64,000 nt of DNA. Origin: Chitinophaga pollutisoli (GTDB lineage Bacteria; Bacteroidota; Bacteroidia; Chitinophagales; Chitinophagaceae). Below the pieces are notes generated by a model. It searched no databases. It was not told the DNA's origin and was given only the letters and a program-made list of their open reading frames with translations. Location of the stretch: the NCBI RefSeq assembly GCF_038396755.1, contig NZ_CP149822.1:1116001-1180000 (forward strand), written 5' to 3'. Positions 8,246-17,600 of the stretch are shown here, one piece after another. The position numbers and the translations under genes are program-made. Position 1 is the stretch's first letter. Each line of letters starts with the position of its first letter.

Positions 8246-9832
8246 TTATTTTGAAATTTTCTTTCCCTTGAAAAATCCGTGATAGAGGTAGATCGCCCCG
8301 TAAGTCCAGTTGGGGCCGTGGATGCCGGGATAGTTGAAGCGATCCATCATGAGGGAGACGAATTTGAAGGGGTAACCGTCCGGCATTTGCACCACGTTAG
8401 GCCAAACACGGGTATTGGAAGCGTCGTCCCAGGGTGGAAGGTCCATTTTGAGGGTGCCGGCTTCCTGCAGGTCGGGGTAGGTATAGATATAGACCTGCCG
8501 TTCCGAGCTGCCGGAGAAGCAATACAGCTTGTCATCGATCCGCTGGATGGAGGTGCCGGTGGAGTTATGCGCCACTGGCCCCGCGATCGGCTTATAATCT
8601 TTGTTCCAACTGCCGGATTCGAAGAGCACAGCCTTGTAACCGTCACGGTTCACACAGGTGAGGAGGCGCCATTTTTTTACTTTTTCATCATACAGGATAT
8701 GCGGATCCTCGATATCGCCGACCAGCCCGAAAGCGGAGGCGTTCATCACCGAGAAGCCGAAACGGGGGTCGTGCCTGCTTTCCACCGCCAGCAACTGCTT
8801 CTTTTCCTTACCGGGACTGGCATACGCACTGAAACCGGTAGTGATGCCGCGCCAAAGGCTGGCCTTCCGGTCATAAAATATATGGGAAGCCACTTCATTA
8901 CGGAGTAATCCATCTTTCCGGTCGAACAGGATCACGCCTTCGAGCTTCACGTCAAAAACCGTCGGGTTCATGCTGAAAACGCCCTGGATATGGTGCGGCA
9001 GCGCCCTCCCGCGAACGGACATCGTGTACCACAACCGCCCCCTGTCCAGGTACGGCGAACCATCTTCATACGTAATCGGCCGTATGTCGGCGAGCCCCAT
9101 GCCCGTCGTGAGCGCGGCTTCTACCCTGCCGATCACCGCCCTGCCCGAGCGCAGGCCCACGATGAGGTTCGACTGATAAGTTTGTATGCGTTCCACGCTG
9201 CGGAGCTCAATGTACTGGCTGAAATCCACCTGCCCGATGACCTTCGGCAATCCCGCCGACTGATGATACAATACCAGTCCGCTGCCCAGCATCTGCAGGA
9301 TGATCTTCCCCTTTACCTCCACTTTTTCAGAACGGTTCACCCAGATCGAAGTATCGGTAGATACGCCGGAGAAAGTGCCGTTGGCGGTGAACTTCACCTC
9401 GTCGAGCAGGCCGTTCATAAAATCGAGGGTCACCATTACCTGTTCCCCTTCCTTTCCGTCCGCGAATTCAAACCCCACCCAACCGTTGCCGGTCAGGGTA
9501 TCGAGATCGATGGTATAGGTGGCGAAGGGATTGAATCCGCCGAACCAGATGGAGGTCACCGATTGTTCCCGGGAAGATACCACCAGCTTGTCTTCCTCCA
9601 CGCTCAGGATGGCGGGGTGGATCAGGTGGTGCTTGACGGGGTGCATGGCGATGATGCCTACAATATTAGCCGGCTCGAGCTTCGAGAGGGGAATGGATTG
9701 ATGGGGATCGAAAATCATCCTTTGTACGCCTTGCCGCACGAAGAAAATCTCATCCGGCTTGGTTTGAGCGGTAACAGGGGAGCAAATAAACGAGAGAATA
9801 GGGATTACAAAAATCAACAAACGTGGTTTCAT
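8246..9832 (-). CDS. secreted protein with C-terminal beta-propeller-like glycosidase region, function unknown
   Basis: A 528-residue protein with a clear signal peptide (cleavage near TAQ, residue 23). The N-terminal half is beta-rich (FGGFNPFATYTIDLDTLTGNG, GWVGFEFADGKEG). From about residue 250 on it has spaced blade-like repeats typical of five-bladed sugar enzymes: SPYLDRGRLWYTMSV, ASHIFYDRKASLWRGITTG, IEDPHILYDEKVKKWRLLTC and IQRIDDKLYCFSGSS. I cannot assign it to GH43, GH32 or GH130 with confidence and no catalytic triad is certain. It lies 54 bases upstream of gntR on the same strand at the head of the mannoside cluster, and may be the first step of glycan attack or binding. Confidence 0.7.
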   Translation of the reverse strand: MKPRLLIFVIPILSFICSPVTAQTKPDEIFFVRQGVQRMIFDPHQSIPLSKLEPANIVGIIAMHPVKHHLIHPAILSVEEDKLVVSSREQSVTSIWFGGFNPFATYTIDLDTLTGNGWVGFEFADGKEGEQVMVTLDFMNGLLDEVKFTANGTFSGVSTDTSIWVNRSEKVEVKGKIILQMLGSGLVLYHQSAGLPKVIGQVDFSQYIELRSVERIQTYQSNLIVGLRSGRAVIGRVEAALTTGMGLADIRPITYEDGSPYLDRGRLWYTMSVRGRALPHHIQGVFSMNPTVFDVKLEGVILFDRKDGLLRNEVASHIFYDRKASLWRGITTGFSAYASPGKEKKQLLAVESRHDPRFGFSVMNASAFGLVGDIEDPHILYDEKVKKWRLLTCVNRDGYKAVLFESGSWNKDYKPIAGPVAHNSTGTSIQRIDDKLYCFSGSSERQVYIYTYPDLQEAGTLKMDLPPWDDASNTRVWPNVVQMPDGYPFKFVSLMMDRFNYPGIHGPNWTYGAIYLYHGFFKGKKISK

Positions 9833-9865
9833 ACGTTGGTAAAGCTAAACAATCCGGGGAAAGTT

Positions 9866-9879
9866 TCCATTTTAAAATG
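9866..9879. promoter_or_regulatory. 14-bp perfect palindrome upstream of the propeller-protein gene
   Basis: CCATTTTAAAATGG lies 34 bases before ATG 9832. A perfect palindrome in a short upstream region suggests a dimeric regulator site; it does not resemble the GntR element nearby. A TAGCTTTA sequence between it and the start is a weak -7 candidate. Confidence 0.35.
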
Positions 9880-9934
9880 GATCAGGGGCAAATCCTTACC
9901 CGCCGGGAGGGCGACATGATTCCCTACTTCACGC

Positions 9935-9974
9935 AAAAAAAAGCGGCTACAAGCCCGGAGGCCTGCAACCGCTT
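9935..9974 (-). terminator. rho-independent terminator of the ABC transporter operon
   Basis: Just past the GldF-GldG stop (9995) the minus strand forms a 13-bp stem with G-U pairs (AGCGGTTGCAGGC / GCTTGTAGCCGCT) followed by eight T residues. Confidence 0.85.
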
Positions 9975-9994
9975 GTACTATATCCATCTGCATA

Positions 9995-12205
9995 CTATCT
10001 CCGTTTCCTGTACAGCAGTAAGGCTGCCGCAAAGATGAGGAGTGATCCGGGGATGAGGCCGAAGAAGATGATCCGCATGGTCATAATGCCTTTATCGTCG
10101 CTGTCGATCGCGTCTGTGGAACGGATTGCGCCGGTATTGACGGGGAAATCGCCGTAGGTGAACCAACGGAACATTTCGGTGATCAGCGGCTGGTTCCAGA
10201 TGTAAGGTTTACGCCGTCCCAGTTCGCCGGAGCTCATGAAATCCGCGTCGCCCGTTACCACGATCCGTTGCGTTTTGCCGTTGATCTCCCGTTGGGAGGC
10301 CACAGCCAGCGCGCCTTTCTCTTTCGATTCGAGCAGCGGAACAGTATGGAATCCGGCGGCGGCGCCGTATTGCAGCGGAAGGGTTCCCGGCATGGATACT
10401 ACGCCGTTGCCCGCTTTGAATGCACTTAACATGGGTGCGATGGCGCCGGCGCTGTCGGTAAAGCGGGCCAGGATGAAGTCGGGCGCATAGTCGCGGCTTT
10501 CTTCCTGCACCGGTGTGCTGCCGGGCCGGATCCCCATCTGCGTGAGCAAGGGTTGCAGCACCTGCGCGGATCCCGGTTCGGTGATCACGAACAGGTTCCT
10601 GCCGCTGGCGAGATATTGATCCAGCTTCAGCTGCACCGCCGGCGAAAAGGTCGTTTTCGGATCGGCGATCACCAGCACCGAGGTGGCATCGGAAATTTCC
10701 TGCTGATCCAGGTTGACCGTATCCACGTTAAAACCCTGGTTGATGAGCGCGCCGCGAAACGTAAGCTCGTTCACGAACCGCAGGAACTCCGCGTCGCCTG
10801 CTTTCGTAATGCTGCGCTCGCCATTACCGCGCAGGAACGTGATCACGGGAATTTCCCGCGGGGTCACAAGGCGCTTCAGCGCGGCGGTGAATTCCTGCTC
10901 GCCGGGATAAATCCGGATATCATTGTAATACCGCAGGAACGTCTGCCGGTCGCCATACTGCAAATGCCTAACCAGGCGGTTTTCTTCGGGATTGAGGTCC
11001 ACCAGCTTGCGAACCTCCTCCGGTTTCAGCACTTTTTTGTAATCGAGGTCCTGGATGTCGGCTACCTTTTTGGCGATGGCGGCGTCGCTTTCGCCGGGGT
11101 AATTCTTATAGAGCCCTTCGTTGTTGGAGAAGTCGTAGTAATACACATACTTCATCTCCATGTCGGGCATGAACCGGCGGTAAGGCGTGAGGATGCGCTC
11201 GTCCGCACTCTTCTTTTCCGGCGCGCCGAGGTAATAGTTGTTATCGAGGATGTTGACGTAGGTGGTCACTTTCAGGGGCTGGTCCATCGTGGCGATGAGC
11301 GCCCGGCTCTGGGGGCCGAGGGTATGCGTTTTGGTGGCCGTCATGTCTGCATAACCGGTGAAAGCCGGTATGGTGCTGACGTACCCCGCTGCGAAACAGA
11401 GGGCCACCAGCCCGAGGTACCGGGCGGTGCGGGCGCCGGCGCTCCGGGCTTCCCGCTGGTCTTGCAGCCGCATCCCGGTAATGGCGAGGAAGAAACCGAT
11501 GACGATCGCGAAGTACACAACGTCCTGTGTGCTGATCAACCCGAAAATAAACTGTTCCGTTCTTCCGGCGATCGACATGAAGTACGTGATATGCCGCACC
11601 GTATCGTTCCCCTGGAAGAGGCCTCCCACGAAATTCAAACCGGCCAGTACCGCCAGGGTACTGATTGCCGCCACTACCTGGTAAGTAGTCAGCGAGGACA
11701 TGAAAAGCCCGATGGCCGCGTATGCGCATATCAGCAGGTACAACCCCATCGCGCCGGAAACCAGCAGCATCCAGTCGATGTTGGTGATGAAAAACGAACC
11801 CGCGACACCATACGCTGCGATGATCAGCAGCAGCATGGCGCCATAGCCCATCATCGCCAGGTATTTGCCCAGCACGATGTCGCGCACTTTAATGGGCGAC
11901 GAAAGCAGCAGCTTGATGGAACCGCTGTGCATTTCGCGGCTGATCAGCCCCATTGTGAGCAGCGGGATATAGAAGTAGAGCGTGTTCTTCACCCCGGGAT
12001 AAAACCCTTCCTGCAGGCCCGCAAACACCATGGAGGTCACGTCGTTGAAGTGATTCCCCATCCTTTGCGCCCTTCCGATCATCTGGATGTAATAAAGGAA
12101 ATTCACCCCGATCTGGATAGGGAACACGATCAGGATCAGCCATGCCACCGGCGAATGAAACAACAGGCTCAGTTCCTGCCGGGCGATTCTGTATATGACT
12201 CTCAT
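9995..12205 (-). CDS. GldF-GldG-type fusion: ABC-2 permease joined to GldG-like auxiliary domain
   Basis: A 736-residue inner-membrane protein. Residues 1-~245 are an ABC-2 permease with six hydrophobic segments (e.g. PVAWLILIVFPIQIG, MMGYGAMLLLIIAAYGVAG). After a further segment near 260-280, residues ~285-690 form the soluble GldG/ABC-auxiliary domain (LKVTTYVNILDNNYYLGAP ... FVITEPGSAQVLQPLL ... RIVVTGDADFMSSGELG), ending with one C-terminal membrane helix (IIFFGLIPGSLLIFAAALLL) and basic tail. In Flavobacterium GldF and GldG are separate proteins of an ABC complex needed for gliding; fused versions occur in other Bacteroidota. The start overlaps the ATPase stop by four bases (ATGA). The role here, gliding or some other export, is not shown by the sequence. 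Confidence 0.85.
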   Translation of the reverse strand: MRVIYRIARQELSLLFHSPVAWLILIVFPIQIGVNFLYYIQMIGRAQRMGNHFNDVTSMVFAGLQEGFYPGVKNTLYFYIPLLTMGLISREMHSGSIKLLLSSPIKVRDIVLGKYLAMMGYGAMLLLIIAAYGVAGSFFITNIDWMLLVSGAMGLYLLICAYAAIGLFMSSLTTYQVVAAISTLAVLAGLNFVGGLFQGNDTVRHITYFMSIAGRTEQFIFGLISTQDVVYFAIVIGFFLAITGMRLQDQREARSAGARTARYLGLVALCFAAGYVSTIPAFTGYADMTATKTHTLGPQSRALIATMDQPLKVTTYVNILDNNYYLGAPEKKSADERILTPYRRFMPDMEMKYVYYYDFSNNEGLYKNYPGESDAAIAKKVADIQDLDYKKVLKPEEVRKLVDLNPEENRLVRHLQYGDRQTFLRYYNDIRIYPGEQEFTAALKRLVTPREIPVITFLRGNGERSITKAGDAEFLRFVNELTFRGALINQGFNVDTVNLDQQEISDATSVLVIADPKTTFSPAVQLKLDQYLASGRNLFVITEPGSAQVLQPLLTQMGIRPGSTPVQEESRDYAPDFILARFTDSAGAIAPMLSAFKAGNGVVSMPGTLPLQYGAAAGFHTVPLLESKEKGALAVASQREINGKTQRIVVTGDADFMSSGELGRRKPYIWNQPLITEMFRWFTYGDFPVNTGAIRSTDAIDSDDKGIMTMRIIFFGLIPGSLLIFAAALLLYRKRR

Positions 12206-13146
12206 GATTGTACGGAAGGTTTAAAGGTTTTGTTCGATAACTGGGCGAAAATGGCGTCGAGCGAGCTCTTCTCCAGCGTGATTTCCCTCAGGCGCCATTT
12301 GCGGTGAACGCTTGTTTCCACGAGGCTTTCAGCGATATCCGCCGCGGGTTCGAAACGGATGCGCACCGTCTTGTCCGAAATAAACGCCACTTCCCGGATG
12401 CCCGGGATGGATGTCAGTTCTTCGGCGGCCGGAGGGTTTTCCATCGTGGCCACCAGGCTATCCGGTTCGATGTAGTTGTTGAAAGTATCCATCGTGTCTT
12501 TGAACACGATCTTCCCCCCTTCGATCATAATAATATCCTGGCAGGTGGCCTGGATCTCGGAAAGGATGTGGGAGGAGAAGATCACCGCCCTGTCGGAAGC
12601 GATCTCTTTAATCAGCTGCCGTACTTCCAGGATCTGGTTGGGATCGAGACCGTTGGTGGGCTCGTCCAGCACCACGAGCAACGGCCGGTGGATGATTGCC
12701 TGCGCAATGCCCACGCGCTGGCGGTAACCGCCGGACAGGTTGCCGATGAGCCGGTTGCTGAAGTGCGCCACGCCGCAACGTTCCTTCACCACGTCTACCG
12801 CCGCTTTGATCTTGCTCTTTTCTATCAGGCGCAGGTGTGCGCAGTAAGTGAGGTATTCGTCTACGGTTTGTTCCAGGTACAACGGCGCATTCTGCGGCAG
12901 GAAACCGATTCTTTTCTTCGCTTCTTCAGGATCGGTGCGCATGTCGATGCCTTCGATGAGTACCTGGCCGCGGGTTTGACTGAGTACGCCGCAAAGGATG
13001 TTCATGGTGGTGGACTTCCCCGCACCGTTGGAGCCCAGGAGCCCCACGATGCCGTTCCGGTTGATTTCGAAATGGATGTCCTGCACCGCCCAGTCTTTGC
13101 TGTACCGGTGAAACAGCCCTTCAATTTTTACGATATTATCTTGCAT
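12202..13146 (-). CDS. ABC transporter ATP-binding protein, GldA-like
   Basis: A 314-residue cytoplasmic ATPase that should power the adjoining permease fusion. All motifs are intact: Walker A GSNGAGKST, Q-loop IGFLPQNAPLY, signature LSGGYRQRVGIAQA, Walker B LLVVLDEPTNGLDP and switch His in IFSSHILSEI. Residues beyond ~225 form the C-terminal extension common to GldA/CcmA-like ATPases. Translation is coupled to the permease through an ATGA overlap. It begins 84 bases after the SusD stop, with only a hairpin in between, so readthrough from the SusCD operon is possible. Confidence 0.9.
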   Translation of the reverse strand: MQDNIVKIEGLFHRYSKDWAVQDIHFEINRNGIVGLLGSNGAGKSTTMNILCGVLSQTRGQVLIEGIDMRTDPEEAKKRIGFLPQNAPLYLEQTVDEYLTYCAHLRLIEKSKIKAAVDVVKERCGVAHFSNRLIGNLSGGYRQRVGIAQAIIHRPLLVVLDEPTNGLDPNQILEVRQLIKEIASDRAVIFSSHILSEIQATCQDIIMIEGGKIVFKDTMDTFNNYIEPDSLVATMENPPAAEELTSIPGIREVAFISDKTVRIRFEPAADIAESLVETSVHRKWRLREITLEKSSLDAIFAQLSNKTFKPSVQS

Positions 13147-13177
13147 GTTCGGTTTTTAAACGTCAAAAGGAGATAGA

Positions 13178-13203
13178 TGGCGCCGCGGGAATGCGGCGCC
13201 ATA
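13178..13203 (-). terminator. hairpin between SusD and ABC ATPase genes
   Basis: ATGGCGCCGC / GCGGCGCCAT form a 10-bp stem with a 6-base loop in the 84-base gap. The downstream minus strand is CTATCTCCTTTT, not a clean U-tract, so it is either a weak terminator or a processing hairpin. Confidence 0.5.
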
Positions 13204-13230
13204 AAGGGTTATACGGACAGACAAAAACGT

Positions 13231-14661
13231 TTACGGATTCAGCGGCCAGTCCGGGTTAAACACCGTGGCGTTGGGCCACAGCTGCCGCAAGTATTGATCG
13301 CTGTTGGGCAGCAGTTCGTACTCTTTGCCTTCAGCCGTGTGTTTGATGGTTTTGGCGAAGCGGGGCTCCTTGTTCAATCGTTTCAGGTCGATCACGCGTA
13401 TGCCCGTGAACGCCAGTTCCCTCCTTCTTTCCTCCAGCACGAAACGCAGCACGCGCTCATTGTCGTCGCCGAAATCCCCGGGTGTGTAAGCCACATACGC
13501 CGCCGGCGTGATCCGGTGCTGGCGGAGCTTGTTGATATCGGCCAGTGCTTCCGCCTTTTTCCCTTCGCGGGCCAGGCACTCGGCGCGCACGAGGTACATT
13601 TCCGCCACGCCGAGGTAGTTGTTATAGTAATCCCCGCGCAGGAAGAGCTTCACGCCGTAGCGGTTCATGTAATTGAAAGGGGGCGCGGGCGGCCAGCCGT
13701 CGGCGTAGTAGAGCGTCCAGCGCTTGTCGTCGTTGGTGAAGAGCGCGGTCAGCTCCGGAGAAGCGCACACGTCCATCCCCAGCCCGAAAGGCCGGAGGAA
13801 GTGCCGGCCCACGATGGTCTCAGGGTTCTTTTGCACATCGGGGATATTCGTCCAGCCCAGCGGCGCGCCTGGAATGTTGGGGAATGGTCCCGGGATGATC
13901 ACGCTGTACGTGTTCATATCCTTCAGCTCGCCCTGCAATCCGATGGCCAGGTCGGCGTTCTTCCTCGCATTTTCATAATCGCCCATGAACAGGTACGTAC
14001 GGGCCAGCAGCGCATATCCGCCTGCTTTGGAGGCCCTGAACTTCGTGAGCTTGTTCTTCAGCGGGAGGTCCGCCACGGCGGCCTGCCCGTCGGCCAGGAT
14101 CTGATCATACACTTCCTTCACGGAGTTGCGCACGAACTTGGCGCTGATATCCGCGATCAGGGCGATGGGAATACCGGGCTGGGAAGCAGCCGTAGCTGCG
14201 TCGTAATGATGCGCATAGGTATTCACCAGCAGCAAATGCTCCATGGCACGGCCCAGCAAAGCTTCGGCGCGTACGGCCTTCCGGTTGGCATCTGTGCCTT
14301 CCGTGGCTTCCATGATATTATTGATGATGCTGTTGCAATAGAAAATCCGCTTGTAACCTTCGCTCCAGGTATAATCATTATCACCCTGCGTATACGGCGA
14401 CGGTGTGAACTTGTAGATCAACCGGGCGAAAGGCTGCGCCTTCGTAAACAGGTTGCCAGGTTCGCCTTCGGGAAGAAAGGCGTCGTCCGACATAAGATCC
14501 CAATACTGGTCCCCGAAGTTCACCATCGTACCGGAATTGAGCATATTCTCGTAATCAGCCACCGTAGTGGGGATGAACTTGTCCTTAGGCTTGATGTCCA
14601 GGAACTTGTCGCAACCGGATAATGCGATGATGGTGATGATATATATAGGTAATTTCTTCAT
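13231..14661 (-). CDS. SusD/RagB family outer-membrane lipoprotein
   Basis: A 476-residue surface lipoprotein that binds ligand and caps the SusC channel. The signal ends at a lipobox (IALSGCDKFLD, Cys ~17), followed by the typical N-terminal FLDIKPKDKFIPTTVADYENML. TPR-like helices follow (LGRAMEHLLLVNTYAHHYD, KAGGYALLARTYLFMGDYENA) and the conserved C-terminal pattern NKLRQHRITP ... VLRFVLEERRRELAFTGIRVIDLKRLNK. The start lies 11 bases after the SusC stop. The substrate is unknown; no degradative enzyme is in this operon. Confidence 0.93.
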   Translation of the reverse strand: MKKLPIYIITIIALSGCDKFLDIKPKDKFIPTTVADYENMLNSGTMVNFGDQYWDLMSDDAFLPEGEPGNLFTKAQPFARLIYKFTPSPYTQGDNDYTWSEGYKRIFYCNSIINNIMEATEGTDANRKAVRAEALLGRAMEHLLLVNTYAHHYDAATAASQPGIPIALIADISAKFVRNSVKEVYDQILADGQAAVADLPLKNKLTKFRASKAGGYALLARTYLFMGDYENARKNADLAIGLQGELKDMNTYSVIIPGPFPNIPGAPLGWTNIPDVQKNPETIVGRHFLRPFGLGMDVCASPELTALFTNDDKRWTLYYADGWPPAPPFNYMNRYGVKLFLRGDYYNNYLGVAEMYLVRAECLAREGKKAEALADINKLRQHRITPAAYVAYTPGDFGDDNERVLRFVLEERRRELAFTGIRVIDLKRLNKEPRFAKTIKHTAEGKEYELLPNSDQYLRQLWPNATVFNPDWPLNP

Positions 14662-14672
14662 GATTCCTCGTT

Positions 14673-17600
14673 TTAGAATGTGATGTTAAGTCCGGCCATG
14701 AAAGTACGCATCACCGGCAACGTCCTGCTGGCATAGGTACTGCCCAGCGTATATGCTTCGGGATCGATGCCCGAGCCGTTACGGAACCAGCTGAACGGAT
14801 TCTGCACCTGCAAGGTCAGCAGGGCCGACTGCAGCTTCGTAACCGGCGCCAGTACTTTCGCGAAGTTGTAAGTCAGCGCGATGTCCCTCACCTTGATATA
14901 ATCGGCCTTCAATACGTTCCGGTCGTTGGCGAACCAGATCAGGTTGTAATACTCGCGGCCGTTGTTCTTCAAATCAGGCGCTGGCAGCATACCCGGAATG
15001 TTCTCATCGCCGGGCTTGCGCCAGAAGTTGATCATCCGCGCATCCACATTCATTCTGCCGAAGTTAGACTGGATGGGGCTTACCACGTCCCTGATCACGT
15101 TACCGCCATTGGCGATGAGCATAATGTTTAGCGAGAAATCCTTGTAAGTAAAGTTATTAGTGAATCCGGTCGTGAATTTCGGGCGCAGCGTACCGTTATA
15201 TACCAAACCGTTCACATCCGTCATGTTCGGCACGATGGCGCCGGACTGGTCGTAATTGGTCACCACTTTCCCGTCCGCGTCGTACACCAAAACAGAGCCG
15301 TTCGTGGGATCAAGCCCTGCATACCGGAAGCTGAATACCGCATCCATGGGATATCCCACGCGGTTTACGCCATAGCCGTTGGTGAGCATGTCGTACCGGA
15401 CGTCGCGGAGATTGATGTCGGTCATCCGGTTCTTATTGAAACTCATCGCCAGCGAACTGCTCCAGGTGAAGTGCTTCCCTTCGATGTTGCGGGTATTCAG
15501 CGACACTTCGTACCCCCTGTTCTGCATGCTTCCGTAATTTATCAGTGCGAAGGGGAAAGCATTGGTAGGGTCGGTCAGTTTTTCGCCGAGCAGATCGGTG
15601 GATTTGCGGAGGTAGTAATCGAATGAAGCCAGAATGCGGTTGTTCAGCACCGCTACATCGATCCCTATGTTCGTAGTGGCTGTCTTTTCCCAGCGGAGGG
15701 TCTTGTTCGGCGGCAGGATGATGCTCGTGGCCATGGCGTTGGTTTCGTTGACAAAATCCGCCTGCGCCTGCAGGAAAGGCCCTACCTGCCGTGCCACATT
15801 ACCGCCCAGGCCGTAAGTTGTGCGGACAACCAGTGTATTCAGCCACTGCAGGTTTTTCATGAAATCCTCTTCCGTTATTCTCCAGCTCGCGCCTACCGAC
15901 CAGAGCGGCAGGTGGCGGTAACGGGGATCGCTGCCGAACAGGTTGGAATCATCCACCCGGGCGCTGCCCGTAATGTTATACCGGGAATTAAAGCTGTATG
16001 CGGCATTGGCGTATGCCGATACGTAGCGTTCTTCCGCATGCCTGAAATTCGTATTGTTGCTGAAATCCCAGAAGAAGGTGCTGCTCAGCGACTGCGTCCC
16101 TTTCAGGCTGCCGAGTACTGTCTCGTCTACCGGCCTGAAGGTGAGATTATTGTCGTTGTAACCCATTTTATACAGCGAAGTGCTGGTATTGAGGATGGCG
16201 CGGCGTTCCATACCTGCCAATGCCGTCAGCCGGTGCCTGGGCGCGATCTCCCGGTCGAAGTTCAGCTGCGCTCGCGCGGTGTAGGAAGTGGAGTTGCCGC
16301 GGGTTTCATAGATCTGTCCCCCTTCTGGCATGTTGAATACGGGGTTTCCCAGGCTATCGAGCGTTACGGCGTCGTTGATGAGGTTTTTCGCGTAATACGA
16401 ATCGCCGGTGTAATGTTCCTTATTGTAAGAAGTACCGCGCTCGGTCTGGTATTTGAGGTCGAGCGAAATGCCCTTGGCGAACTTCACCGTAAACCCGCCT
16501 TGCAGGCGGAAGTAGTTCGACCAGTACGACAAATGGGATTTCTCCATTTCATCGAGCGGGTTGTAAGTTTCGTCGTATAGCCCCATCGCCTTCAGCCTTT
16601 CGATTTCGTAAGGGGATTTCAGCATGGTAAAAGGTGCAAGGCTGCCATCGGCATAACGCATGATCTCGTAAGGCATGTTCCGGTAAAACGATTCCGGCCC
16701 CTGGCGCAGGAATTTCCCTTTGCGGATATTGGTGGTGGCGCCGATCTCGGCATCCAGCCATTTGAAGACTTTCACATTATCGCGAAGGCCGATGTTAATG
16801 TCTTCATTGCTGGTACGCAATCCGTACCCGCTGTTGCCGGTATAGTTCATGAAAATGTTATACCGGTGAATATCATTGCCGCCGCTGGCGGAGAAGCTCT
16901 GGCGGTGTTTGATGCGGTTGCGCATGTACAGGTCTTCCAGCTGGCCCTGCCCGTCGTAACCGCGCAGCTTGTCCAACGTTGCGTCGAGTTCCGCCTTGGA
17001 AATGACGCCCTGTTCATGATCGTAAAGTGCTTCCAGCGCTTTGCTTTTGCCTTCGCGGCGGATGCCGTCGTTGAAAGAAGGATGCCAGGTATTGAAAAGT
17101 TCCTGCTGGATGTCAACCATCTGCCGGGAATTGAGGAAGTTCTGGTAGCTGGCATCGGGCTTCGGCGTCACAAACAACGTGCTGCTGAAATTTACAGTCA
17201 GTTTCCTGGGGCTGCCGGTGCGCGTGGTAATGGAGATCACACCGTTGGCGGCCCGGGTTCCATAGATGGACGCGGCGGCCGCGTCTTTCATCACCGTAAC
17301 GTTCACCACATCGGCCGGGTTCAGGTAGTTGAGATCCCCTTCATACGGGAATCCGTCAACGACATACAAAGGCCGCTGCTCGGCGCGTAACGTCGCCAGC
17401 CCCCGGATATTCACATTCCCGTTCTGCATGAAAAGCCCCGGCACCGTGCCTTCCAGCCGGTCCAGCAGACTCGTCTGCATCCTGGCGCCGATCACTTCTT
17501 CCGTAATAATCCCGAAAGACCCGGTTGCCCGCTCTTTGGGGATCGACTGGTAACCGGTATTGGCCGTCACGTTCAGTTCCGTGAGGGTAGACGTTACGGC

